Below, piece after piece: positions 1 through 7,868 of a DNA stretch of 64,000 nucleotides. The translations under genes were made by a program, and so were the position numbers. Positions within the stretch are counted from its first letter, which is position 1; every line of letters begins with the position of its first letter. The stretch is from Oscillospiraceae bacterium (GTDB lineage Bacteria; Bacillota; Clostridia; Oscillospirales; CAG-272): positions 1-64,000 of the forward strand of contig SVTR01000012.1 in the NCBI GenBank assembly GCA_015063685.1, written 5' to 3'. The notes under the pieces are model-generated. The model worked only from the letters and a program-made list of their open reading frames with translations, did not search any database and had not been told where the DNA came from.

Positions 1-1192
1 TCACCGCCCCACCTGCACCGAGCAGGGCTACACCACCCACACCTGTACCCGTTGTGACGATACCTACACCGACACCGAGGTAGCACCCCTGGGTCATAAG
101 CCCGGCGCCGCCGCCGATTGTATCAAGGATCAAACCTGTACCGTATGTGGCGTTGTCCTGACCGAAAAGCTGGGCCACGATTACAAAACCGAGGTCACCG
201 CCCCCACCTGCACCGAGCAGGGCTACACCACCCACACCTGTACCCGTTGTGACGATACCTACACCGATACTGAGGTAGCGCCCCTGGGTCATAAGCCCGG
301 TGACGAGGCTACCTGTACCACAGCTCAAACCTGTAAGGTCTGCGGAGAAGAACTGGTTGCCGCCCTGGGTCATAAGCCCGGCGCCGCCGCCGATTGTATC
401 AAGGATCAAACCTGTACCGTTTGCGGCGTTGTCCTGACCGAAAAGCTGGGTCACGATTACAAAACTGTGGTCACCGCCCCCACCTGCACCGAGCAGGGCT
501 ACACCACCCACACCTGTACCCGCTGTGACGATACCTACACCGATACCGAGGTAGCGCCCCTGGGTCATAAGCCCGGTGACGAGGCTACCTGTACCACAGC
601 TCAAACCTGTAAGGTCTGCGGAGAAGAACTGGTTGCCGCCTTGGGTCATAAGCCCGGAGCCTCCGCCGATTGCGTCAACGATCAGATTTGTACCGTTTGC
701 GGCGTTGTCCTGACCGAAAAGCTGGGCCACGACTATAAGGCCGAGGTCACCGCCCCCACCTGCACAGAGCAGGGCTACACTACCCATACCTGTACCCGCT
801 GTGACGATACCTACACCGATACTGAGGTAGCGCCCCTGGGTCATAAGCCCGGTGACGAGGCTACCTGTACCACAGCTCAAACCTGTAAGGTCTGCGGAGA
901 AGAACTGGTTGCCGCCTTGGGTCATAAGCCCGGCGCCGCCGCCGATTGTATCAAGGATCAAACCTGTACCGTTTGCGGCGTTGTCCTGACCGAAAAGCTG
1001 GGCCACGACTACAAGGCCACGGTCACCGCCCCCACCTGTACCGAGCAGGGCTACACCACCCACACTTGCTCTCGTTGTGACGATACCTACACCGACACCG
1101 AGGTAGCGCCCTTGGGTCATAAGCCCGGTGACGAGGCTACCTGTACCACAGCTCAAACCTGTAAGGTATGCGGAGAGGAAATGACCGCCGCC
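1..1192 (+). repeat. 276-bp in-frame tandem repeats
   Basis: The unit start GTCACCGCCCCCACCTG recurs at 194, 470, 746 and 1022, giving an exact period of 276 bp (92 codons). The unit before position 194 is only 195 bp because it lacks one 27-codon submodule (the GDEATCTTAQTC... part). The last unit decays after about 1180. Copies differ by few bases, so they were homogenised or duplicated recently. Confidence 0.95.
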
Positions 1193-1693
1193 CAGGGACA
1201 TATCCCCGGAGAATGGATCATAGACCAAAAACCTGCGGCCGGCGTGGAAGGTAGCATGCATAAGGAGTGCACGATTTGCCAAGCCGTGGTTGATGAAGCG
1301 ATCATTGAGGCGCTGCCTGTGGAAACAGAAGCAGAAACAGAAACCGAAACCGAGCCTGAAACAGAACTCAATACCGAACTCGGAACTGAACTTGCAACCG
1401 AGCCTGAGGCAGAACCCGAAACTGAGCTTGATACAGAACTCGAGACCGAACTTGAAACCGAGCTTGTGACTGAGCCGGAAACAAAAACCGAAACTGTAGC
1501 AGAATCCGAAACCAAAGGGAAAGATCCCGGCGCTACAGTAACCGACGGTGCTCTTGAAACGTCCCCTCCCGCAAGCACAGAAAAAGCACCCGCTACAAGC
1601 GGATGCTTCGGATCGATCAACGGTACGTTCCTGTTGCTCTTGCTGATGCTTGTCGTTCTTCCCATGATGGCGAAGCGTTCTAAAGAATCCTGA
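2..1693 (+). CDS. Cys-rich tandem-repeat surface protein, C-terminal part
   Basis: Open from the window edge in frame 2, so the true start lies upstream; 563 residues are visible. The bulk is near-identical 92-residue repeats with motifs such as PTCTEQGYTTHTC, RCDDTYTD, LGHKPG and TCTVCGVVLTEKLGH. Each repeat carries several CxxC-like pairs, suggesting small metal- or disulfide-stabilised modules. After about residue 440 comes a Glu/Thr-rich low-complexity linker (ETETEPETEL-like), then a Cys-containing junction (SGCFGS), a hydrophobic stretch (about 20 residues) and a basic tail (AKRSKES). Such a tail would hold the protein in the membrane with the repeats outside. There is no LPxTG motif. 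Function is unknown; a secreted, anchored repeat protein is the most that can be said. A hairpin terminator follows directly. Confidence 0.85.
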   Translation, partial: HRPTCTEQGYTTHTCTRCDDTYTDTEVAPLGHKPGAAADCIKDQTCTVCGVVLTEKLGHDYKTEVTAPTCTEQGYTTHTCTRCDDTYTDTEVAPLGHKPGDEATCTTAQTCKVCGEELVAALGHKPGAAADCIKDQTCTVCGVVLTEKLGHDYKTVVTAPTCTEQGYTTHTCTRCDDTYTDTEVAPLGHKPGDEATCTTAQTCKVCGEELVAALGHKPGASADCVNDQICTVCGVVLTEKLGHDYKAEVTAPTCTEQGYTTHTCTRCDDTYTDTEVAPLGHKPGDEATCTTAQTCKVCGEELVAALGHKPGAAADCIKDQTCTVCGVVLTEKLGHDYKATVTAPTCTEQGYTTHTCSRCDDTYTDTEVAPLGHKPGDEATCTTAQTCKVCGEEMTAAQGHIPGEWIIDQKPAAGVEGSMHKECTICQAVVDEAIIEALPVETEAETETETEPETELNTELGTELATEPEAEPETELDTELETELETELVTEPETKTETVAESETKGKDPGATVTDGALETSPPASTEKAPATSGCFGSINGTFLLLLLMLVVLPMMAKRSKES

Positions 1694-1701
1694 TATACTT
1701 T

Positions 1702-1732
1702 GTCCCTGCACGTTTGTGCAGGGACGTTTTTG
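1702..1732 (+). terminator. Rho-independent terminator of the repeat protein
   Basis: Perfect 10-bp stem GTCCCTGCAC / GTGCAGGGAC with a 4-nt loop, followed by GTTTTTG, nine bases after the stop codon. Confidence 0.9.
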
Positions 1733-1758
1733 TTGTGCATAACAATTGCAAGAAAAGC

Positions 1759-1784
1759 AAAAAAGCACCCTCCGGGGAGGATGC
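1759..1784 (-). terminator. Terminator downstream of tRNA-Ser
   Basis: On the minus strand the stem GCATCCTCC / GGAGGGTGC is followed by TTTTTT, eleven bases beyond the tRNA CCA end. Confidence 0.85.
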
Positions 1785-1795
1785 CTCTTGTTTTT

Positions 1796-1884
1796 TGGCG
1801 CAGAGAGAGGGATTCGAACCCTCGTGTGCTTTCGCACAAACTGATTTCGAGTCAGCCCCGTTATGACCACTTCGATATCTCTGC
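1796..1884 (-). tRNA. tRNA-Ser(CGA)
   Basis: The minus strand folds as a class II tRNA. The acceptor stem is GCAGAGA / TCTCTGC, the anticodon loop is CTCGAAA (anticodon CGA, reading UCG), the long variable arm is built on GTGC-GAAA-GCAC, and the T arm is GAGGG-TTCGAAT-CCCTC. The discriminator G and the CCA end are encoded (1796-1799). The long variable arm is typical of serine tRNAs. Confidence 0.93.
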
Positions 1885-1940
1885 GTATGTAATTCGGTTG
1901 CCACTTGCGAGTCATGGAAAACTCCCGAAACGACCTGTAT

Positions 1941-1969
1941 ATTATACCACAACTTCAAAATAATTGCAA
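1941..1969 (-). promoter_or_regulatory. Promoter of tRNA-Ser
   Basis: On the minus strand TTGCAA (1964-1969) is separated by 17 bp from TATAAT (1941-1946), about 57 bp upstream of the tRNA. Confidence 0.75.
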
Positions 1970-2068
1970 GGGCTTTTTGAAAAAATATAAAAAAATCTGA
2001 AAAACGTCCGAAGTCACGACCAATACGACGGGAAACATTAAAAAATTATAAAAAATATCCGTTCCCCC

Positions 2069-2097
2069 TTGAAAGTAAAGGAAAAATGAGATATAAT
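2069..2097 (+). promoter_or_regulatory. Promoter of the two-component/glycosyltransferase operon
   Basis: TTGAAA (2069-2074), 17-bp spacer, TATAAT (2092-2097) preceded by an extended -10 TGAGA context. It lies 45 bp before the regulator start. The AT-rich stretch 1975-2068 shows no other feature. Confidence 0.75.
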
Positions 2098-2141
2098 ATA
2101 ACAGATAACGCCCATGAATTGTCAGGGAAGGAGGATGTACC

Positions 2142-2918
2142 GTGTCGGCATATGAAAAAAAGCAGGTGACTGCTACAGACGATGCTTGTGATAAGGCGCG
2201 CAGCAGGGAACTGATCCTTGTAGTGGATGATGAGCAGGATATCCGTACGCTTCTCCGGATCCTTTTTGAAAAGGAAGGATGGCAGGTGGCGGAGGCTTCC
2301 GATGGTCGGGAGGCCGTGGACTACGTTGCGTCTCACGGCGAGGTTTCCCTTATTGTGATGGACATCATGATGCCCATGATGGATGGCATCACAGCCGCTG
2401 CGGAGATCCGCCCCTTGACCCACGCCCCCATTCTGTTTTTGACCGCACGTTCTGCAGATGGCGACAAGATGGCCGCTTATCGCAACGGAGGCGACGACTA
2501 TATCGTCAAGCCCTTCCATGCCACCGATTTGCGCTTGAAGGTTCATGCCATGCTTTCCAGATATCGCTTCTATCGTGATCGGATCGCCATGTCGGACATG
2601 CCCGACCGTGACAGGGAGATCTATACGCCCACAGAGGATATCGAGGTTCATGCTGAGGAGAAGACGGTTTTGAAGCAAGGGAAACGGGTGATGCTGACTG
2701 AGCGTGAGTACGCGCTGCTGTGCTTTTTCTGTCGCAACCGCCGAAGAACTTTGTCACCGGCGGAGATATATGAAGCTGTGTGGGAGGAGCCCTACCTGAA
2801 TACCGCATCCAATACGGTGATCGTTCATATTGCCAACCTCCGGAAAAAGCTGGAGAACGTTCCTACCGATCGATCCTTCATTCGCACCGTGTGGGGAAAG
2901 GGGTATCGCGTTGACTAA
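2142..2918 (+). CDS. OmpR-family response regulator
   Basis: 258-residue DNA-binding response regulator, cytoplasmic. The receiver domain covers about residues 22-140, with the acidic pair Asp29/Asp30, phospho-acceptor Asp74 in VMDIMMP, Thr101 in FLTAR and Lys123 in IVKPF. A winged-helix output domain follows (about 150-258; LTEREYALL, NTVIVHIANLRKKL, TVWGKGYRVD). Start is GTG, chosen because GGGAAGGAGG sits about 8 bp upstream; the ATG a few bases later is out of frame. The gene overlaps the histidine kinase by 8 bp if that starts at TTG, so the two are surely a pair. The signal sensed is not evident. The downstream glycosyltransferase suggests control of a surface polysaccharide (inference). 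Confidence 0.95.
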   Translation: MSAYEKKQVTATDDACDKARSRELILVVDDEQDIRTLLRILFEKEGWQVAEASDGREAVDYVASHGEVSLIVMDIMMPMMDGITAAAEIRPLTHAPILFLTARSADGDKMAAYRNGGDDYIVKPFHATDLRLKVHAMLSRYRFYRDRIAMSDMPDRDREIYTPTEDIEVHAEEKTVLKQGKRVMLTEREYALLCFFCRNRRRTLSPAEIYEAVWEEPYLNTASNTVIVHIANLRKKLENVPTDRSFIRTVWGKGYRVD

Positions 2919-4386
2919 ACGGAATCCTTTGAAAAAAAACTCCGAAAAGCGTCTGTCGGTCGAAAAAAGGCGGCGATTGCTATTTTCAGGACGTAGCGCC
3001 CAAAACAACGGGCGTCCCTTTCTCTCCCTTCGCATCAAATTTGCCATGGTGCTGATCATCAGCTCTGTGGGCATTGTGGTGGCCATGCTGATGCTGATCC
3101 CGCTGTCCGCCAGTCTGATCACCAAAGAATACATGCAGCCCGAGCGTCTGAACCTCAGACTGGATGATTATATCAAAAATTTCAGCGATTACGTGGCTGA
3201 GGAAAATATCACCTCGGATGATGCCGCATCGGTGGCCAGATGGTCCATGTATCACCGCAACGTGCACCTGGTTGTTTTCGGCGGTGAGAAGGCCCAATTC
3301 GGCGTTGCTGACGGTGAGATCCTGGAGGGAGATGACGCACCCGAGATCAGCGATCCCGTGTTCACCGAAAACATCCCCATCGGAGAAACCTCGGACACGG
3401 CTTTGGGCAACACCTATTTCGTCCGCTTTGCAGACCGCGTCTGTTCGGTTTCTGTCATGGATTATTCAGGGCAGGCCGTATATAACGGCATCCAATGGGG
3501 GGGTGCTATCCTTGCGCTCCTGGCTTTCTTTATCATCGTCTTGGTTTATTATCATTTCCAGACCAAGGCCATCCTCCGACTTTCTGCGGAGGTGGAGGAG
3601 GTCAGCGGAGGTGCTTTGTCAGCACCCATTCACTCCAAGAGAACGGATGAAATCGGCGGTCTTGCCAGAGACGTGGATAACATGAGAACCACCATTCTGA
3701 AAAAAATGGAGGAGGAAAAGGCGGCGAGAGAGGCCAACGGTGAGTTGATCACCTCCATGTCTCATGATATCAGAACCCCCCTGACAACCCTTCTGGGGTA
3801 TATGGAGCTTTTGCAGAATGACTGTGAGGGTATGACCGATGAGCAAAAGACCTATGTCCGTCTCTGCTCCGAGAAGGCCGCGCAGATCAAGGAGCTTTCG
3901 GACAAGCTGTTTCTTTATTTTTGGGCATACAGTATCGGTGAGGATCACGTGGATACGGAATCCTGCGATATCCGGCTGCTGGGGGAGCAGATGATCGGAG
4001 AGTGGTTGCTCCCCATGGAAAATGAAGGACTGACACTCAAGGTTCAGAGCGATACGCTGCCTGCGGGCACCTGCGTTGCCGTTAATACCGAATGCCTGCG
4101 CCGCATCATTGATAATCTTCTGGACAACATCCGAAAGTATGCTCACAGGGATCACCCTGTGGAGATCCTCGTGACCTTGTCTCCCGGCAAGCGCTACGTT
4201 TGTCTTACCTTCCGAAATACAATCGGCTCCTGGGATAGCAAAACCACTGGTACCCATATCGGACACAAGACCTGTACCAATATGGCCAACCTCATGGGCG
4301 GACGCTTTGAAACCGTGACAAAGGGTGACGTTTTCGAGGCCCGCCTGTATATGCCTGTCGATTCGTCGGCAGGCGACCACCAATGA
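2911..4386 (+). CDS. Sensor histidine kinase
   Basis: About 491 residues, membrane-bound. A basic N-terminus is followed by a first membrane segment (about 46-66, FAMVLIISSVGIVVAMLML), an extracytoplasmic sensor domain of about 125 residues, a second membrane segment (about 190-211), a HAMP-like linker and the kinase core. The H-box is SMSHDIRTPLTTLLGY and the N-box IIDNLLDNIRKYA. The G-box region is unusual: THIGHKTC replaces the usual GxGLGL pattern, and the D-x-G-x-G loop is also not clear. The start is taken as TTG at 2911, with AAAGGGG seven bases upstream and translational coupling to the regulator. An ATG at 2830 in the same frame lies inside the regulator gene and is less likely. Confidence 0.9.
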   Translation: MTKRNPLKKNSEKRLSVEKRRRLLFSGRSAQNNGRPFLSLRIKFAMVLIISSVGIVVAMLMLIPLSASLITKEYMQPERLNLRLDDYIKNFSDYVAEENITSDDAASVARWSMYHRNVHLVVFGGEKAQFGVADGEILEGDDAPEISDPVFTENIPIGETSDTALGNTYFVRFADRVCSVSVMDYSGQAVYNGIQWGGAILALLAFFIIVLVYYHFQTKAILRLSAEVEEVSGGALSAPIHSKRTDEIGGLARDVDNMRTTILKKMEEEKAAREANGELITSMSHDIRTPLTTLLGYMELLQNDCEGMTDEQKTYVRLCSEKAAQIKELSDKLFLYFWAYSIGEDHVDTESCDIRLLGEQMIGEWLLPMENEGLTLKVQSDTLPAGTCVAVNTECLRRIIDNLLDNIRKYAHRDHPVEILVTLSPGKRYVCLTFRNTIGSWDSKTTGTHIGHKTCTNMANLMGGRFETVTKGDVFEARLYMPVDSSAGDHQ

Positions 4387-4399
4387 AGAGGATGTATTT

Positions 4400-5671
4400 A
4401 TGAATCTTTTTGATATTGCCAATCTGATCCTGGGTGTGCTTTTTATCGCGTGCTATTCGTATCAGATCTTTTACGTGATCTATACTCTCTTTAAAAAGCC
4501 TAAGACCTTTGCCCCTACTGATCAGACAAACCGCTACGCCGTGCTCATATGCGGCAGAAATGAGGAGGCGGTTATCGGATATCTTCTGGATAGCATCAAG
4601 GCTCAAGACTATCCCTCCGATCTCATTGACGCCTACGTTTGCGCGGATAACTGTACAGATCGTACAGCAGATGTGGTTCGGGAAAAAGGCGCATTTGCCT
4701 ACGAGCGCTTCAATCAGACCGAGATCGGCAAGGGCTACGCCTTGAGTGAATTGATACAACATATCTTTGATATCCACGGTCAGGATTACTATGACGGCTA
4801 TTTCGTCATTGACGCGGACAATCTTCTGGATCCCCACTTTATCTCCGAAATGGATAAGGCCTTCTGCGCTCCCGAGGGCTACAAGGTCGTCAACGGATAC
4901 CGCAATTCCAAAAACTTTGGTGATAACTGGCTATCCGCCAGCTACGCGGTGTGGTTCCTCCACGATGCCAAGCAGCTCAACAACGCCCGTTGCCTTTTGG
5001 GCACCAACGCCGCCGTGGCAGGGACGGGCTTTGTGATACATAAAGACGTGCTGAAGGCTCAAGGGGGCTGGATTCACCACGGTCTCATCGAGGATATCGA
5101 GTTTACCGCAGATGCCTTTACAAAAGACGTAAAATTCGGCTATTGCCACGACGCTATCCTTTACGACGAGCAGCCCACCAGCTTTATCCAGTCCTGGCAC
5201 CAGAGAATGCGCTGGGTCAAGGGATATTTGCAGGTGCTAAAAAAATATGGCTGGGCATTGACCAAGCGTATGTGCCGAAAGGGCGGCTTTGCCTGCTTTG
5301 ACCTGATGTGCAATATCAGCGCCGCCTATCTGCTCACAACTACCGCCTTCCTTTTGAACCTGGTGTACCTGATCGTGACGCTGATCGTCAGTCCCGCCAC
5401 CTTCCTCGGAACGCTGGTGACTTCACTTGTCATGCTGTTCGGTGGATATATGTGCATGCTGTTTCTCAGCTTTTTTGTGTGTATCACCGAAAAGGATCGT
5501 ATCCACGCAAGCAGGGGCAAACGCATTCTTGGTATGCTGACTTTCCCCTTTTTCATGATGTCCTTCGTGCCCATCGCTATCATTGCCATCTTTACGCCCA
5601 AGGTATCCTGGAAGCCCATCAAGCATACGGCGGCCATGTCCGTGACCGACGTAAAAAACAAGGATCAATAA
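4400..5671 (+). CDS. Membrane glycosyltransferase, family 2
   Basis: 423 residues, processive-type GT2 fold in the cytoplasmic membrane. N-terminal hydrophobic helix (about 5-33), then the GT-A domain with a nucleotide-binding segment (VLICGRNEE, ADNCTDRT), DxD-type metal site (FVIDADN), the acceptor-side acidic motif (LIEDIEF) and QRMRW (QxxRW type) near residue 270. C-terminal membrane helices follow. This arrangement is seen in chitin/hyaluronan/PNAG synthase relatives; the sugar cannot be told. The start at ATG 4400 has GAAGAGGA upstream and lies 13 bp after the kinase stop, so it is the third gene of the operon. Confidence 0.9.
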   Translation: MNLFDIANLILGVLFIACYSYQIFYVIYTLFKKPKTFAPTDQTNRYAVLICGRNEEAVIGYLLDSIKAQDYPSDLIDAYVCADNCTDRTADVVREKGAFAYERFNQTEIGKGYALSELIQHIFDIHGQDYYDGYFVIDADNLLDPHFISEMDKAFCAPEGYKVVNGYRNSKNFGDNWLSASYAVWFLHDAKQLNNARCLLGTNAAVAGTGFVIHKDVLKAQGGWIHHGLIEDIEFTADAFTKDVKFGYCHDAILYDEQPTSFIQSWHQRMRWVKGYLQVLKKYGWALTKRMCRKGGFACFDLMCNISAAYLLTTTAFLLNLVYLIVTLIVSPATFLGTLVTSLVMLFGGYMCMLFLSFFVCITEKDRIHASRGKRILGMLTFPFFMMSFVPIAIIAIFTPKVSWKPIKHTAAMSVTDVKNKDQ

Positions 5672-5705
5672 TCTGAACGCTTTTTATAATTTTTATAATT
5701 ATCAC

Positions 5706-5757
5706 AAAGGGGCTGAGCCAGTTGCTTTCGTAAAAGCTTTTGGCTCAGCCCCCTTTT
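5706..5757 (+). terminator. Terminator of the glycosyltransferase operon
   Basis: Stem AAAGGGGCTGAGCCA / TGGCTCAGCCCCCTTTT with an inner GCTTT/AAAGC stem, ending in TTTT. Confidence 0.88.
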
Positions 5758-5785
5758 ATGCGGGAAATAAGCCTGTAATTTTATA

Positions 5786-5959
5786 GGGCATCTCTAAAAA
5801 CTCATCGCACGCCGATATGACGGTGCTTTTTCCGTCATGCGTCACAAAATTCTTTCGCATAGGGTCAACTATGCGTGCAGATTTTTGTTTAGAGGTGACC
5901 TTTAGTCTGACGAAAAAATCTCTCGCATCTCGCCGCATACTGAGTATTTAGAGATGCCC
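5786..5959. mobile_element. MITE-like element, copy 1 (174 bp)
   Basis: Starts GGGCATCTCTAAAAACTCA and ends with the inverse TGAGTATTTAGAGATGCCC (19-bp terminal inverted repeats, one mismatch). It is flanked on both sides by TATA (5782-5785 and 5960-5963), a 4-bp target duplication. It has no coding capacity. It holds internal inverted segments (GACGG-TGCTTTTT-CCGTC; GCATAGGG...CTATGC). It is 13 bp longer than copies 2 and 3 because of an extra AGGTGACCTTTAG. Confidence 0.85.
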
Positions 5960-6004
5960 TATAGAATATTTTTTCGCGTTTTTTTTGTATTTTTCATGTA
6001 ACTC

Positions 6005-6033
6005 TTGACATTGTACCCCAAATGTTATATAAT
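6005..6033 (+). promoter_or_regulatory. Promoter of the ABC exporter operon
   Basis: Perfect consensus: TTGACA (6005-6010), 17-bp spacer, TATAAT (6028-6033). An 80-bp leader precedes the first start codon. Confidence 0.9.
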
Positions 6034-6116
6034 TAAAAGGTTAGCGGTTAAGAATAATTTTGACCGTTTAATCATATTCGGCGATTCATCATCAAGCCGA
6101 AAGAAAGGATGAAAAA

Positions 6117-7868
6117 ATGCTCAAACGCCTCACCGCGAGTGTCAGGGAATTCAAGACGGCATCTATCCTGACCCTCCTTTTCATCATTGGTGAAGCCATC
6201 ATCGAGGCCTTTATACCCTTCATCACCGCAGACTTGATCAACTATATCAAGGATGCGGGTAATGACTTGGAAATGAAGAGGATCCTCCTGACAGGCGCTC
6301 TTTTGGTCGGCATGGCCGTCCTCTCCCTAACCTGTGGCGGCGTGGCCGCCTACACCTGTGCCAAGGCCTCCTCGGGCTTTGCGCGCAACCTGAGAAATGA
6401 CATCTTTGATAAAATACAAGCCTTTTCTTTTGAAAACGTGGACAAGTTTTCTGCCACGTCCCTGGTCACCCGTTTGACCACCGACGTCAATAACATCCAG
6501 ATGTCCTACATGATGATCATCCGCACGGCCATTCGCGCCCCCCTGGTGCTCATTTTCTCCATCATCATGGCCTACGTTATGGGCGGTGTGTTGGCTACCT
6601 CCTTTGTGGTACTTATCCCCCTCCTGGGCGGCGGTCTTTTCCTGGTCAGCCGCAAGGCCATGCCCGCCTTCCGCGCAGTGTTCCGAAAGTATGACAGACT
6701 CAACGAGTCCATCGAGGAAAATGTTCGCGGTGCCCGTGTGGTCAAGGGCTTTTCCCGTGAGCGGCATGAAATGAAGAAATTCGGCGTTGCTGCTGAGGAC
6801 ATTCGCGGTGACTTCACCCGCGCCGAGCGTATCGTTGCCTGCAACAGTCCCCTCATGCAGTTCTGCGTCAACGCCAACATGGTGTTCGTTCTGTTGGTAG
6901 GCTCCCAGCTTATCATCAAATCCGGCGGCGCTGACCTGAACGTAGGTCATATGTCCGCCATGCTGACCTATGGTATGCAGATCCTTATGCAGCTCATGAT
7001 GCTGAATATGATCTACGTCATGATCACCATGTCCTCCGAATCCATGAAGCGTGTAGGGGAGGTGCTGAACGAGCAGTCCACCCTGGTGTCCCCCGAAAAC
7101 GCGGTTACCGAGGTGAAGGACGGCTCCATTGATTTCGAGGGAGTCAGCTTTAAGTATTCCGCCAAAGCAGATCGCTTCGCCCTTGCAAACGTAAATCTTC
7201 ATATCAGATCCGGTATGACCGTGGGCATTTTGGGCGGTACCGGCTCCAGTAAATCCACCTTGGTTCAGCTCATCCCCCGTCTTTACGACGTCACCGAAGG
7301 CGCTGTCAAGGTAGGTGGCGTGGACGTTCGCCACTACGATCTTGATACCCTGCGCGGTGAGGTGGCCATGGTACTTCAGAAGAACCTTTTGTTCTCGGGA
7401 ACCATCAAGGAAAACCTCCGCTGGGGTAACGCCAATGCCACCGACGAGGAGCTGATAGAGGCATGTAAGCTGGCCCAGGCCCATGACTTCGTGTCCTCCT
7501 TCCCGGACGGATATAATACCCGCATCGAGCAGGGCGGCACCAACGTCTCGGGTGGGCAGAAGCAGAGACTTTGCATTGCCCGTGCGCTGCTGAAAAAGCC
7601 CAAGATCCTCATTTTGGACGACTCCACCTCAGCGGTGGATACCAAGACTGATGCCATGATCCGCGCGGGCTTTAAGTCCTACATTCCCGAGACCACTAAA
7701 ATCATCATTGCTCAGCGCGTGTCCTCTGTACAGGATGCCGACCTGATCCTGGTCATGGAGAACGGCGAGATCGCCGCCATGGGTAAGCACGATCAGTTGT
7801 TGGCATCTTGTGAGATCTACCGTGAGATCTATGAGCAACAGACTAAGGGGGGTGAGGGTCATGAGTAA
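6117..7868 (+). CDS. ABC exporter half-transporter, degenerate-site subunit
   Basis: 583 residues: six-helix exporter-type membrane domain (about 1-320), then an ATPase domain. Walker A is GGTGSSKST, signature NVSGGQKQR, Walker B ILILDDSTSAVD. The residue after the Walker B Asp is Asp instead of the catalytic Glu, and the switch His is Gln (IIIAQRVSS). In known heterodimeric exporters (BmrC/BmrD, TM287/288) this pair marks the non-hydrolysing site. It overlaps the next gene by 8 bp (ATGAGTAA), so the two subunits are co-translated. Substrate unknown; drugs, lipids or peptides are all possible. Confidence 0.93.
   Translation: MLKRLTASVREFKTASILTLLFIIGEAIIEAFIPFITADLINYIKDAGNDLEMKRILLTGALLVGMAVLSLTCGGVAAYTCAKASSGFARNLRNDIFDKIQAFSFENVDKFSATSLVTRLTTDVNNIQMSYMMIIRTAIRAPLVLIFSIIMAYVMGGVLATSFVVLIPLLGGGLFLVSRKAMPAFRAVFRKYDRLNESIEENVRGARVVKGFSRERHEMKKFGVAAEDIRGDFTRAERIVACNSPLMQFCVNANMVFVLLVGSQLIIKSGGADLNVGHMSAMLTYGMQILMQLMMLNMIYVMITMSSESMKRVGEVLNEQSTLVSPENAVTEVKDGSIDFEGVSFKYSAKADRFALANVNLHIRSGMTVGILGGTGSSKSTLVQLIPRLYDVTEGAVKVGGVDVRHYDLDTLRGEVAMVLQKNLLFSGTIKENLRWGNANATDEELIEACKLAQAHDFVSSFPDGYNTRIEQGGTNVSGGQKQRLCIARALLKKPKILILDDSTSAVDTKTDAMIRAGFKSYIPETTKIIIAQRVSSVQDADLILVMENGEIAAMGKHDQLLASCEIYREIYEQQTKGGEGHE

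Noticed and set aside
5756-5938. 60-codon minus-strand frame across MITE copy 1
   Set aside because: Not open in the same way in the other copies and without a ribosome site; the element is taken as non-coding.
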